From Bacteroidota bacterium (GTDB taxonomy: Bacteria > Bacteroidota > Ignavibacteria > Ignavibacteriales > Melioribacteraceae): 44,826 nt of DNA. The stretch lies in the NCBI GenBank assembly GCA_021820065.1, contig JAKAEE010000024.1:1-44826 (forward strand), given 5' to 3'. This document shows positions 1 to 7,484 of this stretch, piece by piece. The translations under genes and the position numbers were made by a program. Numbering within the stretch: position 1 is the stretch's first letter; each line of letters starts with the position of its first letter. Below the pieces are notes generated by a model. That model did no database searches, was not told the DNA's origin, and worked only from the letters and a program-made list of their open reading frames with translations.

Positions 1-1
1 T

Positions 2-424
2 GGTGGGAGCTTTGTAAATAACAAAATACAGTTAAAAGATGGGAAAATTTTAGTTAGTGGCGGTGTGAGAACACCGGACTATGAAGTGTATTTACCAATT
101 AAAAAATGCTGGATATTTGATAAAAACTTGACTCATGTTACTGAAACCAAAGATAGGGAGAACAACGACATTTTCTTTCAGAATTATCCCAATCCATTTA
201 ATCCAACTACAAAGATAAGTTTCTCGCTTCTGCAAAAGAGCCAGATCAAACTAAAAGTGTTTGACGTACTTGGAAGAGAAATTCAAATTCTTGCCGACGG
301 AGTTTATGAAGCGGGCAAGCATGAGGTTGAGTTCAATGCGACAAATTTGCCCAGCGGTGTTTATTTCTATAATCTCACAACCGGAAGTAATTCCATTACA
401 AAAAAAATGCTCCTCCTCCGCTAA
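2..424 (+). CDS. Secreted protein with T9SS type A C-terminal sorting domain (5' truncated by window edge)
   Basis: The reading frame is open from the first bases of the window, so only the C-terminal ~140 residues of a longer gene are present; the GTG at 65 is not a convincing true start. The visible N-terminal part contains LKDGKILVSGG, which resembles a delta-60/Kelch-like beta-propeller repeat. After a linker comes a typical Por/T9SS type A sorting domain: FFQNYPNPFNPTTKISFSL, then VFDVLGREI, LPSGVYFYNL and the terminal KKMLLLR. In this family the domain directs export across the outer membrane and is usually removed by a sortase-like peptidase. The function of the mature protein cannot be told from this fragment. 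A strong terminator follows at 481-511. Confidence 0.85.
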   Translation, partial: GGSFVNNKIQLKDGKILVSGGVRTPDYEVYLPIKKCWIFDKNLTHVTETKDRENNDIFFQNYPNPFNPTTKISFSLLQKSQIKLKVFDVLGREIQILADGVYEAGKHEVEFNATNLPSGVYFYNLTTGSNSITKKMLLLR

Positions 425-436
425 AGCTTCGGCGGA
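417..436. repeat. Near-palindrome overlapping the T9SS gene stop codon
   Basis: TCCGC and GCGGA arms enclose a central AAGCTT and overlap the TAA stop at 422-424. The similarity to dispersed GC-richer short repeats in other uncultured-lineage genomes is from memory only. It may simply be a local hairpin at the gene end. Confidence 0.35.
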
Positions 437-480
437 CAAGTGCTGATGAAATAATTCACAATCAAAAAAAATTAGCCAAC

Positions 481-511
481 AGAAGGCGGCAAGTACTTGT
501 CGCCTTCTTTA
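481..511 (+). terminator. Rho-independent-type terminator after the T9SS gene
   Basis: An 8-bp stem AGAAGGCG / CGCCTTCT continues through a G-U pair into CAAG / CTTG with a very short loop and is followed by a short T run. It lies 57 bases after the T9SS stop codon. The remaining bases up to plsY (512-652) are AT-rich, and I see no gene in them. Confidence 0.75.
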
Positions 512-652
512 TAACATCAAAATCTTTATTTCCAATCATTCAACTAAAAATATCTTAACAATATTTCGATAATAATGTGCGCTTTACCAAGTTCTTGGCT
601 TGTTTATAAAACACTTTTTCTCTAAGTTTACACAAAATTTTGGCGATTGATA

Positions 653-1321
653 ATGTTAAATCTAATATTCATCGTTATACTTTCTTACTTAGTTGGCTCG
701 ATTCCTACAAGTATTATTCTTAGCAAACTCGTAAAAGGAATAGATATAAGAAACTACGGCAGCGGCAACGCCGGCGGTTCAAATGTTTTTAGAGTTCTGG
801 GTTGGAAGTGGGGCGTTCTAACAATTCTTTTTGACGCTTTGAAAGGCGCGGTTGCCGTCATAGTTGTTGCCCGTCTCTATCTTGATAATTTTCCGTTCCA
901 CAACATTACACCATTCGATGATTTCACGCTTGTACAAATTATTTGCGGCGTAAGCGCAGTATTGGGACATGTATGGACGGTCTTTGCCGGATTCCGCGGC
1001 GGCAAAGGTATTGCAACGGGTCTTGGTGTTCTAATCACTATTACAACTTTGGATATGGCAATTGCACTTGGTGTTTTTGTTCTTGTTGTAACATTATCCA
1101 GATATATTTCTCTCGGTTCATTGATTGCTGCAATATCGGTTCCGCTGATTCTAATCGTTCGCGAAAATATTTTCGGCGTGGACATACCCGGCTATCATAC
1201 AATTTTACCGTTTTCAATTTTGCTTGCGCTGTTGGTGATCTTCACTCACAGAGCCAACATAGATAGATTACTGAAAGGCAACGAAAGAAAAATATCATTC
1301 GTAAAAAAGAAATCGAACTAA
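653..1321 (+). CDS. plsY: Glycerol-3-phosphate acyltransferase PlsY
   Basis: PlsY is an inner-membrane enzyme that moves an acyl group from acyl-phosphate to sn-glycerol-3-phosphate, the first acylation of phospholipid synthesis. The 222-residue protein is hydrophobic with several membrane segments and has the three PlsY signatures: SYLVGSIPTSIILSK near the N terminus, RNYGSGNAGGSNVFRVLG (the G-S-G-N-x-G-x-x-N loop) and GHVWTVFAGFRGGKGIATG. I chose ATG 653 rather than the in-frame TTG two codons upstream because ATG gives the usual PlsY N terminus. The stop abuts the start of gpsA with no gap, which fits supply of the glycerol-3-phosphate substrate by the next gene. Confidence 0.95.
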   Translation: MLNLIFIVILSYLVGSIPTSIILSKLVKGIDIRNYGSGNAGGSNVFRVLGWKWGVLTILFDALKGAVAVIVVARLYLDNFPFHNITPFDDFTLVQIICGVSAVLGHVWTVFAGFRGGKGIATGLGVLITITTLDMAIALGVFVLVVTLSRYISLGSLIAAISVPLILIVRENIFGVDIPGYHTILPFSILLALLVIFTHRANIDRLLKGNERKISFVKKKSN

Positions 1322-2323
1322 ATGAGAATTTCTGTTCTCGGAGCCGGCGGCTGGGGAACCACTCTGGCAATTCTTCTTCATTACAACGGTCACAACGTTA
1401 CACTTTGGGAATACAAAAGAAACTACGCTAAAACGCTTGCCCGTTCGCACGAAAACAAAATTTATCTTCCCGGAATTAGAATCCCAAAAGAAATTGAAAT
1501 AACCCACTCGCTGGAAGAAAGCTGCACGAATAAACATCTTATAGTTTTGGCTGTCCCATCGCAATTCATCAGAAGCGTTCTTCATGATATTAAACGTCTG
1601 GATTTCCGCAATACGACTTTTGTAAGCGTCGCCAAAGGAATCGAAAAGGAGACTCTGTTAACCGTCTCTCAAATTATTAAAGACGAGATAAAAGAAATCT
1701 CACCGTCACAAATTGGTGTGCTTTCGGGACCTAGTCACGCTGAGGAAGTCAGCAGAAAAATTCCGACTGCTGTTGTTACCGCTTCCAAGGATTCGTTTAC
1801 GGCGAAACAGATTCAGTCGGCGTTTATAACATCGTACTTCAGAGTTTACTCTTCCACAGATATTCTTGGTGTTGAATACGGCGGCGCGTTGAAAAATGTT
1901 ATTGCTATCGGCGCCGGTATTATTGACGGCGCTAAATTCGGCGACAACACAAAAGCTGCCATCATGACGCGCGGCATTGCGGAGATTTCCCGTCTCGGTA
2001 TTGCACTCGGCGCCAAGCCGGAAACTTTTGCCGGACTATCCGGAATGGGCGACCTAATCGTAACATGTATGAGTAAGCACAGCCGTAACAGGTACGTCGG
2101 TGATCAGATAGGACGCGGAAAGAAATTGAAAGATGTTTTGAAAAGGATGCAAATGGTTGCCGAAGGCGTTGAGACGTGCCGTTCCGTACACCAGCTTTCA
2201 CAGAAATTCAAGATTGAAACGCCGATTGCTAATGCGGTTTACAAGATTTTATTCGAAGAGCGAGACCCCGTCAAAGTAACCTACGAGCTGATGACCCGCG
2301 ACATGAAAGCTGAAGACGAATAG
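1322..2323 (+). CDS. gpsA: NAD(P)H-dependent glycerol-3-phosphate dehydrogenase GpsA
   Basis: GpsA reduces dihydroxyacetone phosphate to sn-glycerol-3-phosphate in the cytoplasm, making the substrate used by PlsY encoded just upstream. At 333 residues it has the normal family length. The Rossmann nucleotide-binding loop GAGGWGTTLA lies at residues 7-16, VLSGPSHAEEV follows the first domain, and the catalytic lysine region EYGGALKNVIAIGAGIIDG sits near residue 190. The C-terminal domain has the conserved GLSGMGDLIVTC and SRNRYVG stretches. The start codon immediately follows the plsY stop, so the two are almost certainly one transcript with coupled translation. Confidence 0.96.
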   Translation: MRISVLGAGGWGTTLAILLHYNGHNVTLWEYKRNYAKTLARSHENKIYLPGIRIPKEIEITHSLEESCTNKHLIVLAVPSQFIRSVLHDIKRLDFRNTTFVSVAKGIEKETLLTVSQIIKDEIKEISPSQIGVLSGPSHAEEVSRKIPTAVVTASKDSFTAKQIQSAFITSYFRVYSSTDILGVEYGGALKNVIAIGAGIIDGAKFGDNTKAAIMTRGIAEISRLGIALGAKPETFAGLSGMGDLIVTCMSKHSRNRYVGDQIGRGKKLKDVLKRMQMVAEGVETCRSVHQLSQKFKIETPIANAVYKILFEERDPVKVTYELMTRDMKAEDE

Positions 2324-2432
2324 CGCTGGATTCTGGGGACTTGATGCTGGATATTTAGACAATGCAAGTATCAAGAATCTATTCCCATCCTAAATAGAAC
2401 GTTTATTTTTTTAATTATATTTATTTCAGTTG

Positions 2433-2487
2433 TAGGGATCGGTTTATAACCGATCCGAAAAAAACGTGGAGGGGCCAAAGACCCCAC
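2433..2487. repeat. REP-like unit: two hairpins in the gpsA-recG intergenic region
   Basis: A perfect 9-bp inverted repeat GGATCGGTT / AACCGATCC with a 3-base loop lies at 2436-2456. Fifteen bases on is a second, shorter hairpin, GGGG-CCAAAGA-CCCC (2471-2485). A purine run rather than a T run follows the first stem, so it does not look like a terminator for gpsA. The pair of short GC-rich hairpins in otherwise AT-rich DNA resembles a REP/BIME-type dispersed repeat. The rest of 2324-2572 shows nothing gene-like. Confidence 0.55.
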
Positions 2488-2572
2488 ATAAGAAAATATT
2501 TAACAACCTTCATTTCAAGTCTTTCTGATTTTTAACTATATTTCTTCGTAACAAAACAATATCAGCTATTTC

Positions 2573-4750
2573 ATGCACGATAATATTTCGACATCCGTTC
2601 AATATTTAAAATCGGTCGGACCAAAGCGTGCTGAATCGTTTGCCAAAATTGGGATCAACACCGTTAAGGATTTGCTTTTCTACTTCCCCACCAGATACTT
2701 GGACCGATCAACCATTTTGAATACAGTGAAAGTTGTCCAGCATGCCGTTAACGGTTACGAAGGCGAGGTAACTATCATTGGTGAAGTCGTTGATTCCGAG
2801 ATTCACCGTTATCATAAAAAACAAATTTTCAAAGTGCGCTTTAAGGACGCTGCCGGATTCTTCGAGTGTGTTTGGTTTCAAGGCGCAAAATATTTTCAGA
2901 ATGTATTTCACACGGGCGAATATTTCGCTATCTCAGCAAAACCGGTTTTAACGAAGTACGGACATCTGCAGTTCGTTCATCCCGATTTTGACCGCTTCGC
3001 AGAAAAAGAATCGAAAGAATTTTTTCATACCGGCAAGATTATTCCGTTTTACCGCGTACCGAAAGAATTGAAGGAAACAAATCTCGGTGATTTAAGTTTG
3101 AGAAGAATTGTACACCATGCCGTGGAAAATTTTGCGAAAGATATTTCCGAATCATTACCGGATTACATTGTTAAAGAGAAAAATCTGCTCAATATTATTG
3201 ACACGGTAAAAAACATGCACTTCCCGCAAGACTTTCCTTCGCTGGGATCTGCTCAACACCGTATGAAGTTTGAAGAGTTATTTTATTTTGAAACTATGGT
3301 CGCGCTGAGGAAACAACTTGTCAAAGTGAAAACCAAAGATCACGTCATTAAAACAAAAAGTGATTTGATAAAACAATTTCTAAAATCTCTGCCGTTCGAA
3401 TTGACAAGAGCGCAATTAAAAGTGTTGAGTGAAATTAGAAAAGATATTGAAAGCGACAAACCGATGAACCGCTTATTGCAAGGAGATGTGGGAAGCGGTA
3501 AAACAATTGTCGCGCTCATCAGCATGTTGATCGTTGTTGCGAACGGATACCAGGCAGTACTGATGGCTCCGACGGAAATTCTTACAGATCAGCATTTCAA
3601 AAATATTTCCGGGTTGGTTGAACGGTTCGGGATAAAAGTAAGTCTGCTTATCGGCGGACAAAAAAAATTGGAACGGGAAAAAGTTTTGCGCGAGATCACA
3701 GACGGCTCAGCTCAAATAATTGTCGGCACTCACGCATTGATAGAAGAGAACGTTCACTTCAACAAGCTCGGTATAGTTGTGATCGACGAGCAGCACCGCT
3801 TTGGAGTTATGCAGAGATCGACACTTGTTCAGAAGGGACTTAACACAGACATTCTTATCATGACCGCTACGCCGATACCGCGCACGCTTACAATGTCGGT
3901 TTACGGCGATCTTGATCTTTCCGTCATCGATGAGATGCCTTTGAACAGAAAACCGATTAAGACTTTTCTTCGCGGAGAAAACAAACTGCCGGATATTTAC
4001 CAGTTCATAATTGAAAAAACCGGCGATGGCTATCAAACCTTTTTGGTTTATCCGCTCATTGAGGAATCTGAAAAGGTCGAACTGAAAGCCGCAGAAACTT
4101 ATTTCAAATCGCTGAAGACCGAACATTTGAAAGACTTGCGTTTGTGCTTGATACACGGGCGCATGAGCTGGCAGGACAAAGAAAAAATCATGTTCGATTT
4201 CGCAACCAAAAAATACGACGTGCTCGTTTCGACCACTGTTATTGAGGTCGGAATCGACATACCCGATGCAAACATCATCGTTATCAACGACGCATTTAGA
4301 TTTGGACTATCGCAGCTTCATCAACTGCGCGGCAGAGTAGGAAGAAGCGATAAGCAGGCTTACTGCATTCTTGTTGCCAAAGACGAACACGCTGTGAAAT
4401 CGAACCAGTTGGATTTCAACTTCGATTATCTTTCCCCCGCTCAAATAGAAAAACACAAAACTATGATTCGTTTAAATGCGATGGTGAAACACACGAGCGG
4501 TTTTGATTTATCCGAGATTGATTTGAAACTGCGTGGACCGGGAAATATTTTCGGAACACAGCAGAGCGGCTTGCCGGAACTAAAGTATGCCGATCTGGTT
4601 GAGGATACGGAAATTCTTCGCGATGCACGCGACACTGCATTCTCAATCATCGAAAACGACGGACAACTTGCTCAAGAGAAAAATTCCTTGATCAAAAAAA
4701 CTCTCCAAGAAAATTTTCACTACAGCATACGACTCTCACAGATTGCCTGA
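2573..4750 (+). CDS. recG: ATP-dependent DNA helicase RecG
   Basis: RecG is a monomeric superfamily 2 helicase that reverses stalled replication forks and processes branched recombination intermediates. The 725-residue protein is close to normal RecG length. The N terminus (SVQYLKSVGPKRAESFAKIG) and the wedge/OB region come first. The helicase core follows with Walker A GDVGSGKT near residue 305, VGTHALIEENV, the DEQHRFGVMQR box (DEQH in place of DEAD), TATPIPRTL, and in the second lobe STTVIEVGIDIPDAN and QLHQLRGRVGRS. The C terminus has the LKLRGPGNIFGTQQSG wedge-coupling motif. It stands apart from its neighbours by 249 bases upstream and about 120 downstream, so it may be a single-gene unit. 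Confidence 0.96.
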   Translation: MHDNISTSVQYLKSVGPKRAESFAKIGINTVKDLLFYFPTRYLDRSTILNTVKVVQHAVNGYEGEVTIIGEVVDSEIHRYHKKQIFKVRFKDAAGFFECVWFQGAKYFQNVFHTGEYFAISAKPVLTKYGHLQFVHPDFDRFAEKESKEFFHTGKIIPFYRVPKELKETNLGDLSLRRIVHHAVENFAKDISESLPDYIVKEKNLLNIIDTVKNMHFPQDFPSLGSAQHRMKFEELFYFETMVALRKQLVKVKTKDHVIKTKSDLIKQFLKSLPFELTRAQLKVLSEIRKDIESDKPMNRLLQGDVGSGKTIVALISMLIVVANGYQAVLMAPTEILTDQHFKNISGLVERFGIKVSLLIGGQKKLEREKVLREITDGSAQIIVGTHALIEENVHFNKLGIVVIDEQHRFGVMQRSTLVQKGLNTDILIMTATPIPRTLTMSVYGDLDLSVIDEMPLNRKPIKTFLRGENKLPDIYQFIIEKTGDGYQTFLVYPLIEESEKVELKAAETYFKSLKTEHLKDLRLCLIHGRMSWQDKEKIMFDFATKKYDVLVSTTVIEVGIDIPDANIIVINDAFRFGLSQLHQLRGRVGRSDKQAYCILVAKDEHAVKSNQLDFNFDYLSPAQIEKHKTMIRLNAMVKHTSGFDLSEIDLKLRGPGNIFGTQQSGLPELKYADLVEDTEILRDARDTAFSIIENDGQLAQEKNSLIKKTLQENFHYSIRLSQIA

Positions 4751-4874
4751 CCTCTCTCCAAAAATTTTTTCGCCGGAGGCAGCAGCTTCTCCCAAAAAAG
4801 TTTTTTCAAAACATTTTCTTGCAAAAAATTCATAAAAGATTATATTACCAGCAGTAAAAATTGAAAGGATTGTT

Positions 4875-5951
4875 ATTAGTTCTTATCTACCAAATAAAAA
4901 ATTAAAAGTTGCCCTCACATATAACGTAAAACCGGAAGAAAAAAATTCTTTCCAAGGAACACCTCTCACTCAACACTCAAACTCAACAAAAAATTTCAAC
5001 GACACGTATGCCGAGTGGGATTCTTACGAGACGATCAACGCGATTAAAGATGCGCTTGAACTTTTCAATGACGTAATTATGATCGAAGCGGACGAAAATG
5101 CTTTCGAAAAATTCCGCGCAACCAAAGCTGATATAGTTTTCAACGTTGCCGAATGTGCAAACGGCACCAGCCGCGAGGCGCAGATACCAGCAATGCTTGA
5201 CATGCTTAAGATTCCTTACACCGGTTCCGATCCTCTGACGCTTGCAACATGTTTGGATAAGGCACGGACAAAAGAAATTCTGGCTTACCACAAAATTCCT
5301 ACTGCTAAATTTTTATTTGTCGAATCGATTGCCGACTTGGAACGTTTCGATCTGAACTTTCCCGTAATGATCAAGCCGGTTGCAGAGGGTTCCAGCAAAG
5401 GAATTTTCAATTCATCGCTCGTTTACAACCTGAATGACCTTACAGAAAAATTAACGACAAGCTTTGTAACTTATAAACAGCCTTTTCTTATTGAGGAATT
5501 CTTACCCGGCAGAGAATTTACTGTAGCAATTCTTGGAAACTGCTTGGAGACCGAAGTACTGCCGATAGTTGAGATTAATTTTGATGAATTGCCGAAGGAG
5601 TTGGTTCCGATCTATTCCTATGAGGCAAAATGGGTTGTGGATACCCGCGAAAACCCGCTTAACATATTTACCTGCCCTGCCCAGCTTGATGAATCTCTGC
5701 AAGACAAAATTAGAAAAGTAGCTCTCGAAACTTATAAAGTTTTGAGATGCCGCGATTGGAGCCGCATCGATATCCGTCTCGATCAAAACGGCGAACCAAA
5801 TGTGATTGAGATAAATCCGTTGCCGGGCGTTCTGCCGGATCCAAAAGATAATTCGTGTTATCCCAAAGCCGCGCGTGCGAACGGTCTTTCATACGTTGAA
5901 ATGATAAACAAAGTTTTAATAACAGCAGCCAAAAGATATAACTTGTTATGA
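4875..5951 (+). CDS. D-Ala-D-Ala-ligase-like ATP-grasp ligase, first of a tandem pair (probable ATT start)
   Basis: This is an ATP-grasp carboxylate-amine ligase of the D-alanine-D-alanine ligase superfamily. Conserved parts are VFNVAECANGTSREAQIPAM, IPYTGSDPLTLATCLDKART, IEEFLPGREFTVAILGN and the C-terminal EINPLPGVLPDPKDNSCY. The usual Ddl end motif (ENTLPGMT type) is replaced, so the amino acid substrates are probably not D-alanine. The first ATG (5079) would remove the N-terminal fold. Coding sequence with the expected first strand, KLKVALTYN, runs upstream in the same frame to a stop at 4833 without any ATG, GTG or TTG. I place the start at ATT 4875 because GAAAGGA (4863-4869) precedes it at good spacing and the resulting 358 residues match the downstream paralogue (352). 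The stop overlaps the next start as ATGA. Confidence 0.8.
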   Translation: MSSYLPNKKLKVALTYNVKPEEKNSFQGTPLTQHSNSTKNFNDTYAEWDSYETINAIKDALELFNDVIMIEADENAFEKFRATKADIVFNVAECANGTSREAQIPAMLDMLKIPYTGSDPLTLATCLDKARTKEILAYHKIPTAKFLFVESIADLERFDLNFPVMIKPVAEGSSKGIFNSSLVYNLNDLTEKLTTSFVTYKQPFLIEEFLPGREFTVAILGNCLETEVLPIVEINFDELPKELVPIYSYEAKWVVDTRENPLNIFTCPAQLDESLQDKIRKVALETYKVLRCRDWSRIDIRLDQNGEPNVIEINPLPGVLPDPKDNSCYPKAARANGLSYVEMINKVLITAAKRYNLL

Positions 5952-7006
5952 ACCTTGAACAAAAAGTACTGATATGTTATAACGAGCCCAGTAGATTTTA
6001 CGATAACTACTTGGGAAAAAATATCTCCGATTCTGCCGATAATGTGGATTTATCGGAAAGAGAGTTTTTGAAACAGATTGCTCTGATCAAAAAAACTCTG
6101 CTGAAAACATATATGAGCGTTGAAACGCTGGCGGTTAACAGCGATATCAAAGGCGCAATGAAAAAGATTCTTCATTTTTCGCCCGATGTGATTTTCAACT
6201 TTGTCGAATCCGTTGAAGGCAATTCTAATTTTGAAAGTTACATCGCCGGGATGTTTGACATTTTAGGAATACCTTATACCGGCAACAGTCCCGTCACGCT
6301 CGGCAACTGTTTGATAAAATCCCGGACGAAACAAATTCTTCAGTCTCATGGTATTAGAACTCCGAAACATTGGGTTGCTTATTTGAATGAGACTTTAGAC
6401 AAAAACGAATTCGATCTGAAATTTCCGGTGATACTAAAATTGGCGCGCGAAGACGCAAGCATCGGCATTTCCGAATTCTCCGTTGTAAGAACTTTTAACG
6501 AGATGATAGAACGGCTTGATTACCTTCACAAAAATTTCAAGCAAGAAGTTCTGATCGAAGAATACATCGAAGGTCGTGAATTGAATGTTGCCATACTCGG
6601 AGACAAAATTCTTCCGATTTCGGAAATCCGTTTCGATGGACTGCCTGATGAACTGCCGAAGATTGTAACGTACGAAGCTAAGTGGTCACCTGACAGCGTT
6701 TATTTCAAACATACAACTCCAAAGTGTCCTGCGCCGCTCGATGAACCGCTGAAACAAAAAATTGAAAAAATGGCTCGTGCAGCATTCGATGCAATGGACT
6801 GCAGAGATTATGCACGGGTTGATATTCGATTAAATCAGAAAAATGTTCCATACGTAATAGAAGTGAATCCGAATCCGGATATTTCTCCCGATGCGGGATT
6901 TATCCGTTCTGCCGGCACAGCGGGAATCAGTTATGATGAAGTGCTTTACAAAATATCAACGTTCGCGTTAAATAGAATGGCATATGATACGCAAGCTGCA
7001 AGTTAA
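5948..7006 (+). CDS. D-Ala-D-Ala-ligase-like ATP-grasp ligase, second of the tandem pair
   Basis: A 352-residue paralogue of the preceding gene, with which it shares an ATGA overlap. Matching landmarks are KVLICYN (first strand), VIFNFVESVEGNSNFESYIA, IPYTGNSPVTLGNCLIKSRTK, LIEEYIEGRELNVAILGD, DCRDYARVDIRLNQ (metal/ATP acidic residues) and EVNPNPDISPDAGF at the C terminus. The last motif differs from both canonical Ddl and the first copy, which suggests that the two enzymes accept different second substrates or act in sequence. Known chemistry of the family is ATP-dependent formation of an amide bond through an acyl-phosphate. The 3' end overlaps the next gene by 23 bases. The specific substrate is unknown. 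Confidence 0.85.
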   Translation: MNLEQKVLICYNEPSRFYDNYLGKNISDSADNVDLSEREFLKQIALIKKTLLKTYMSVETLAVNSDIKGAMKKILHFSPDVIFNFVESVEGNSNFESYIAGMFDILGIPYTGNSPVTLGNCLIKSRTKQILQSHGIRTPKHWVAYLNETLDKNEFDLKFPVILKLAREDASIGISEFSVVRTFNEMIERLDYLHKNFKQEVLIEEYIEGRELNVAILGDKILPISEIRFDGLPDELPKIVTYEAKWSPDSVYFKHTTPKCPAPLDEPLKQKIEKMARAAFDAMDCRDYARVDIRLNQKNVPYVIEVNPNPDISPDAGFIRSAGTAGISYDEVLYKISTFALNRMAYDTQAAS

Positions 7007-7457
7007 TGACAGAGAAAAACTTGTTTCGATCATTGAAAGCACAAACAATTTCAGTGATGAGGAAAAGAAAATCGCAATGGAACTGATTGACGATGCGCTC
7101 GGCAATCCTAATCATGAATACTACAACGTTTTCGTTTACGAAGAGAACAGCACAATTGCCGGTTATCATTGCACAGGCAAAAGAGCGTTGACTGACGGCG
7201 TTTACGATCTGTACTGGATTGTCGTTGATCAAAATATTCAGAACAAAGGCATCGGTAAACAATTACTGGATCATGCCGAAAATTTTGTGAAGGAAAACAG
7301 AGGAAGATGGATTTTAGCCGAGACCTCTTCCAAAGATAGTTATGATGCCACAAGAAATTTTTACATGAGAAACAATTACTCGATAGTCTCCCAAATAAAA
7401 GATTTTTATAAGGTCAATGACAATTTAATTGTCTTCGGGAAATACATAAGAACTTAA
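6984..7457 (+). CDS. GNAT-family N-acetyltransferase
   Basis: A small cytoplasmic acyltransferase of 157 residues. The acetyl-CoA pyrophosphate-binding loop is visible as QNKGIGKQLL (residues 86-95), preceded by a beta-strand DLYWIVVDQ and followed by ETSSKDSYDATRNFYMRNNY, a typical GNAT motif B with the C-terminal N-F-Y region. The start at 6984 overlaps the upstream ligase by 23 bases, and the radical SAM enzyme follows after 27 bases, so it belongs to this operon. By analogy with beta-lysine acetyltransferase (AblB), which partners lysine 2,3-aminomutase in N-epsilon-acetyl-beta-lysine synthesis, it could acetylate the aminomutase product or the ligated peptide. It is much shorter than AblB, so that role is inference. 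Confidence 0.85.
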   Translation: MIRKLQVNDREKLVSIIESTNNFSDEEKKIAMELIDDALGNPNHEYYNVFVYEENSTIAGYHCTGKRALTDGVYDLYWIVVDQNIQNKGIGKQLLDHAENFVKENRGRWILAETSSKDSYDATRNFYMRNNYSIVSQIKDFYKVNDNLIVFGKYIRT

Positions 7458-7484
7458 AACACCATAATATAAAGGGCAACTATC

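Noticed and set aside
600..630. TTG ... TAAGTTTA with 20-base spacing upstream of plsY
   Set aside because: Loosely similar to the Bacteroidota -33/-7 promoter (TTG, TAnnTTTG), but in AT-rich DNA such matches are common, so I do not call it a promoter.
3707..4156. 149-residue open frame on the - strand inside recG
   Set aside because: Opposite strand of well-conserved RecG helicase motifs; no homology recognised.
4751..4874. A-run/T-run symmetric stretches (such as AAAAAAGTTTTTT) after recG
   Set aside because: No GC-rich stem, so a terminator call is not supported.
5079..5951. ATG 5079 as the start of the first ATP-grasp ligase
   Set aside because: It would remove the conserved N-terminal strand and about 68 residues that are clearly coding in the same frame.
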